This document shows positions 63,359-64,000 of a stretch of DNA of 64,000 nucleotides, piece by piece; position 1 is the stretch's first letter; each line of letters starts with the position of its first letter. This DNA is from an uncultured Lachnospira sp. (lineage in GTDB: Bacteria; Bacillota; Clostridia; Lachnospirales; Lachnospiraceae). The translations under genes were made by a program, and so were the position numbers. The DNA lies in the NCBI GenBank assembly GCA_910589305.1, contig CAJUTV010000007.1, forward strand, positions 1-64,000. Reading direction: 5' to 3'. Under the pieces are notes generated by a model that saw only the letters and a program-made list of their open reading frames with translations, was not told the DNA's origin and searched no databases.

Positions 63359-64000
63359 TTATATGGTGTCCTCTTTTTTATTTTGTGTGACATCATTTTT
63401 TAAATCATTCATTATATCTTGTATTATTTCTTCTTTTCCATTTATCTTTATATCTTTATCTTGTACTGTATTTTTAGTGTTATCCTTTTTTATATCTTGT
63501 ATACACTCTCTTTTTTCATTTTGAGCTATATCTTTTTTTACATCTTTTAGATTATCTTCTTTTTCATCTTTTACTTTATCTTCAATTCTATCCTCTTGCA
63601 AAATTTCTTTATTTTCTGCTATTACCGCTTTAGGAGCTGTAAGAAGCATATATGTAACAGCCGCAATAATGGCACCTATACATGGTCCGGCAATAAATAC
63701 CCACACCTGTCCTAAAGCTGTCACATCACCTGCTATTCCTTTAACAATGGCAGGACCAAAACTTCTTGCAGGATTAACACTTGTTCCTGTAAATGGAATA
63801 CCAAAAAGATGAACTGTTGTCAATGCAAGACCAATTACCACACCGGCAACTTTGCTGTATGCTTCTTTTGAGGTCACACCTATTACTGTTATTACAAAAA
63901 CAAATGTCAAAATGATTTCAATAATAAGCGCACCCCACATATTAACCTCAAGAAATGGTGATGCCTCGCCATATCCGTTTGTCCCAAAACTCAATAAATC
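63359..64000 (-). CDS. Aquaporin/glycerol-facilitator family channel, C-terminal part (truncated by window)
   Basis: C-terminal about 212 residues of a MIP channel; the N-terminus lies beyond the window. The second NPA box is in NPARSFGPA, with GIPFTGTSVNPARS and VWVFIAGPCIGAIIAA. The first NPA and start are outside the window. The C-terminus carries a charged tail of about 85 residues with repeated D(I/V)K-like units, atypical for MIP channels. Substrate (water or glycerol) undetermined. Confidence 0.9.
   Translation of the reverse strand, partial: DLLSFGTNGYGEASPFLEVNMWGALIIEIILTFVFVITVIGVTSKEAYSKVAGVVIGLALTTVHLFGIPFTGTSVNPARSFGPAIVKGIAGDVTALGQVWVFIAGPCIGAIIAAVTYMLLTAPKAVIAENKEILQEDRIEDKVKDEKEDNLKDVKKDIAQNEKRECIQDIKKDNTKNTVQDKDIKINGKEEIIQDIMNDLKNDVTQNKKEDTI

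Noticed and set aside
1..64000. CRISPR array or tRNA/rRNA genes
   Set aside because: No regularly spaced repeats with unique spacers, and no tRNA cloverleaf or rRNA sequence recognised inside the window.

Overview
The window is low-GC DNA (A+T-rich spacers, frequent TTG and GTG starts with strong GGAGG ribosome-binding sites, few operon gaps) from a Gram-positive anaerobe, most likely a member of the Clostridia, family Lachnospiraceae. The evidence is a zinc-type S14 and L36, an L17 with a long internal insert, a KOW-domain gene between map and infA, a Tad pilus locus with a DUF5702-type protein, a carboxy(nor)spermidine polyamine route, and paired EcfA1/EcfA2-EcfT-TruA genes behind rplQ. Almost every gene lies on the minus strand. 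I cannot name a genus from the sequence alone.

Layout, left to right: (1) 1-1223 holds no gene, but has a strong leftward promoter that may belong to an rRNA operon beyond the edge, and two copies of a hairpin repeat. (2) 1224-6282 is a polyamine operon (speA, speE, carboxynorspermidine synthase, nspC). (3) 6475-10064 holds a CvpA-like membrane protein, a DUF5711-like beta-propeller protein and a LysM protein with an MPN-like N-terminal domain. (4) 10342-16091 holds a coiled-coil membrane protein, an aconitase-family hydratase, a HIT protein, a plus-strand histidine-kinase-like ATPase and a flavodoxin-SCP2 fusion. (5) 16163-26267 is a Tad/Flp pilus locus with two prepilin peptidases and an FHA protein. 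(6) 26377-26595 is yaaL. (7) 27427-49876 is the large ribosomal-protein region: S10, spc and alpha operons, then ecfA1-ecfA2-ecfT-truA-rplM-rpsI, with several structured RNA leaders. (8) 50313-52499 is a SulP transporter, followed by 78-bp tandem repeats. (9) 52771-56987 is an ABC exporter operon with a lipoprotein and a small secreted protein. (10) 57521-58411 is an rRNA-methyltransferase-like gene. (11) 58811-63134 is a compact five-gene cluster (HPr-kinase-like kinase, PqqD-like protein, S26 peptidase, ABC exporter, nucleotidyltransferase) that resembles a lasso-peptide or other RiPP cluster without its cyclase genes. (12) At the right edge is the C-terminal half of an aquaporin-family channel.

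The genes of region 7 build the translation and secretion machinery and appear to be transcribed from at least three internal promoters with near-consensus sequences: before rpsJ, before rpsM and before rplM. Factor-independent terminators follow rpmJ, rplQ and rpsI.

The most interesting observations are the RiPP-like cluster without visible precursor or cyclase, a dispersed intergenic hairpin repeat family (about nine full or internally deleted copies), a candidate H-type pseudoknot abutting the rpmD ribosome-binding site, a structured leader before rpsM, and a TadC carrying an extracytoplasmic Ig-like domain.
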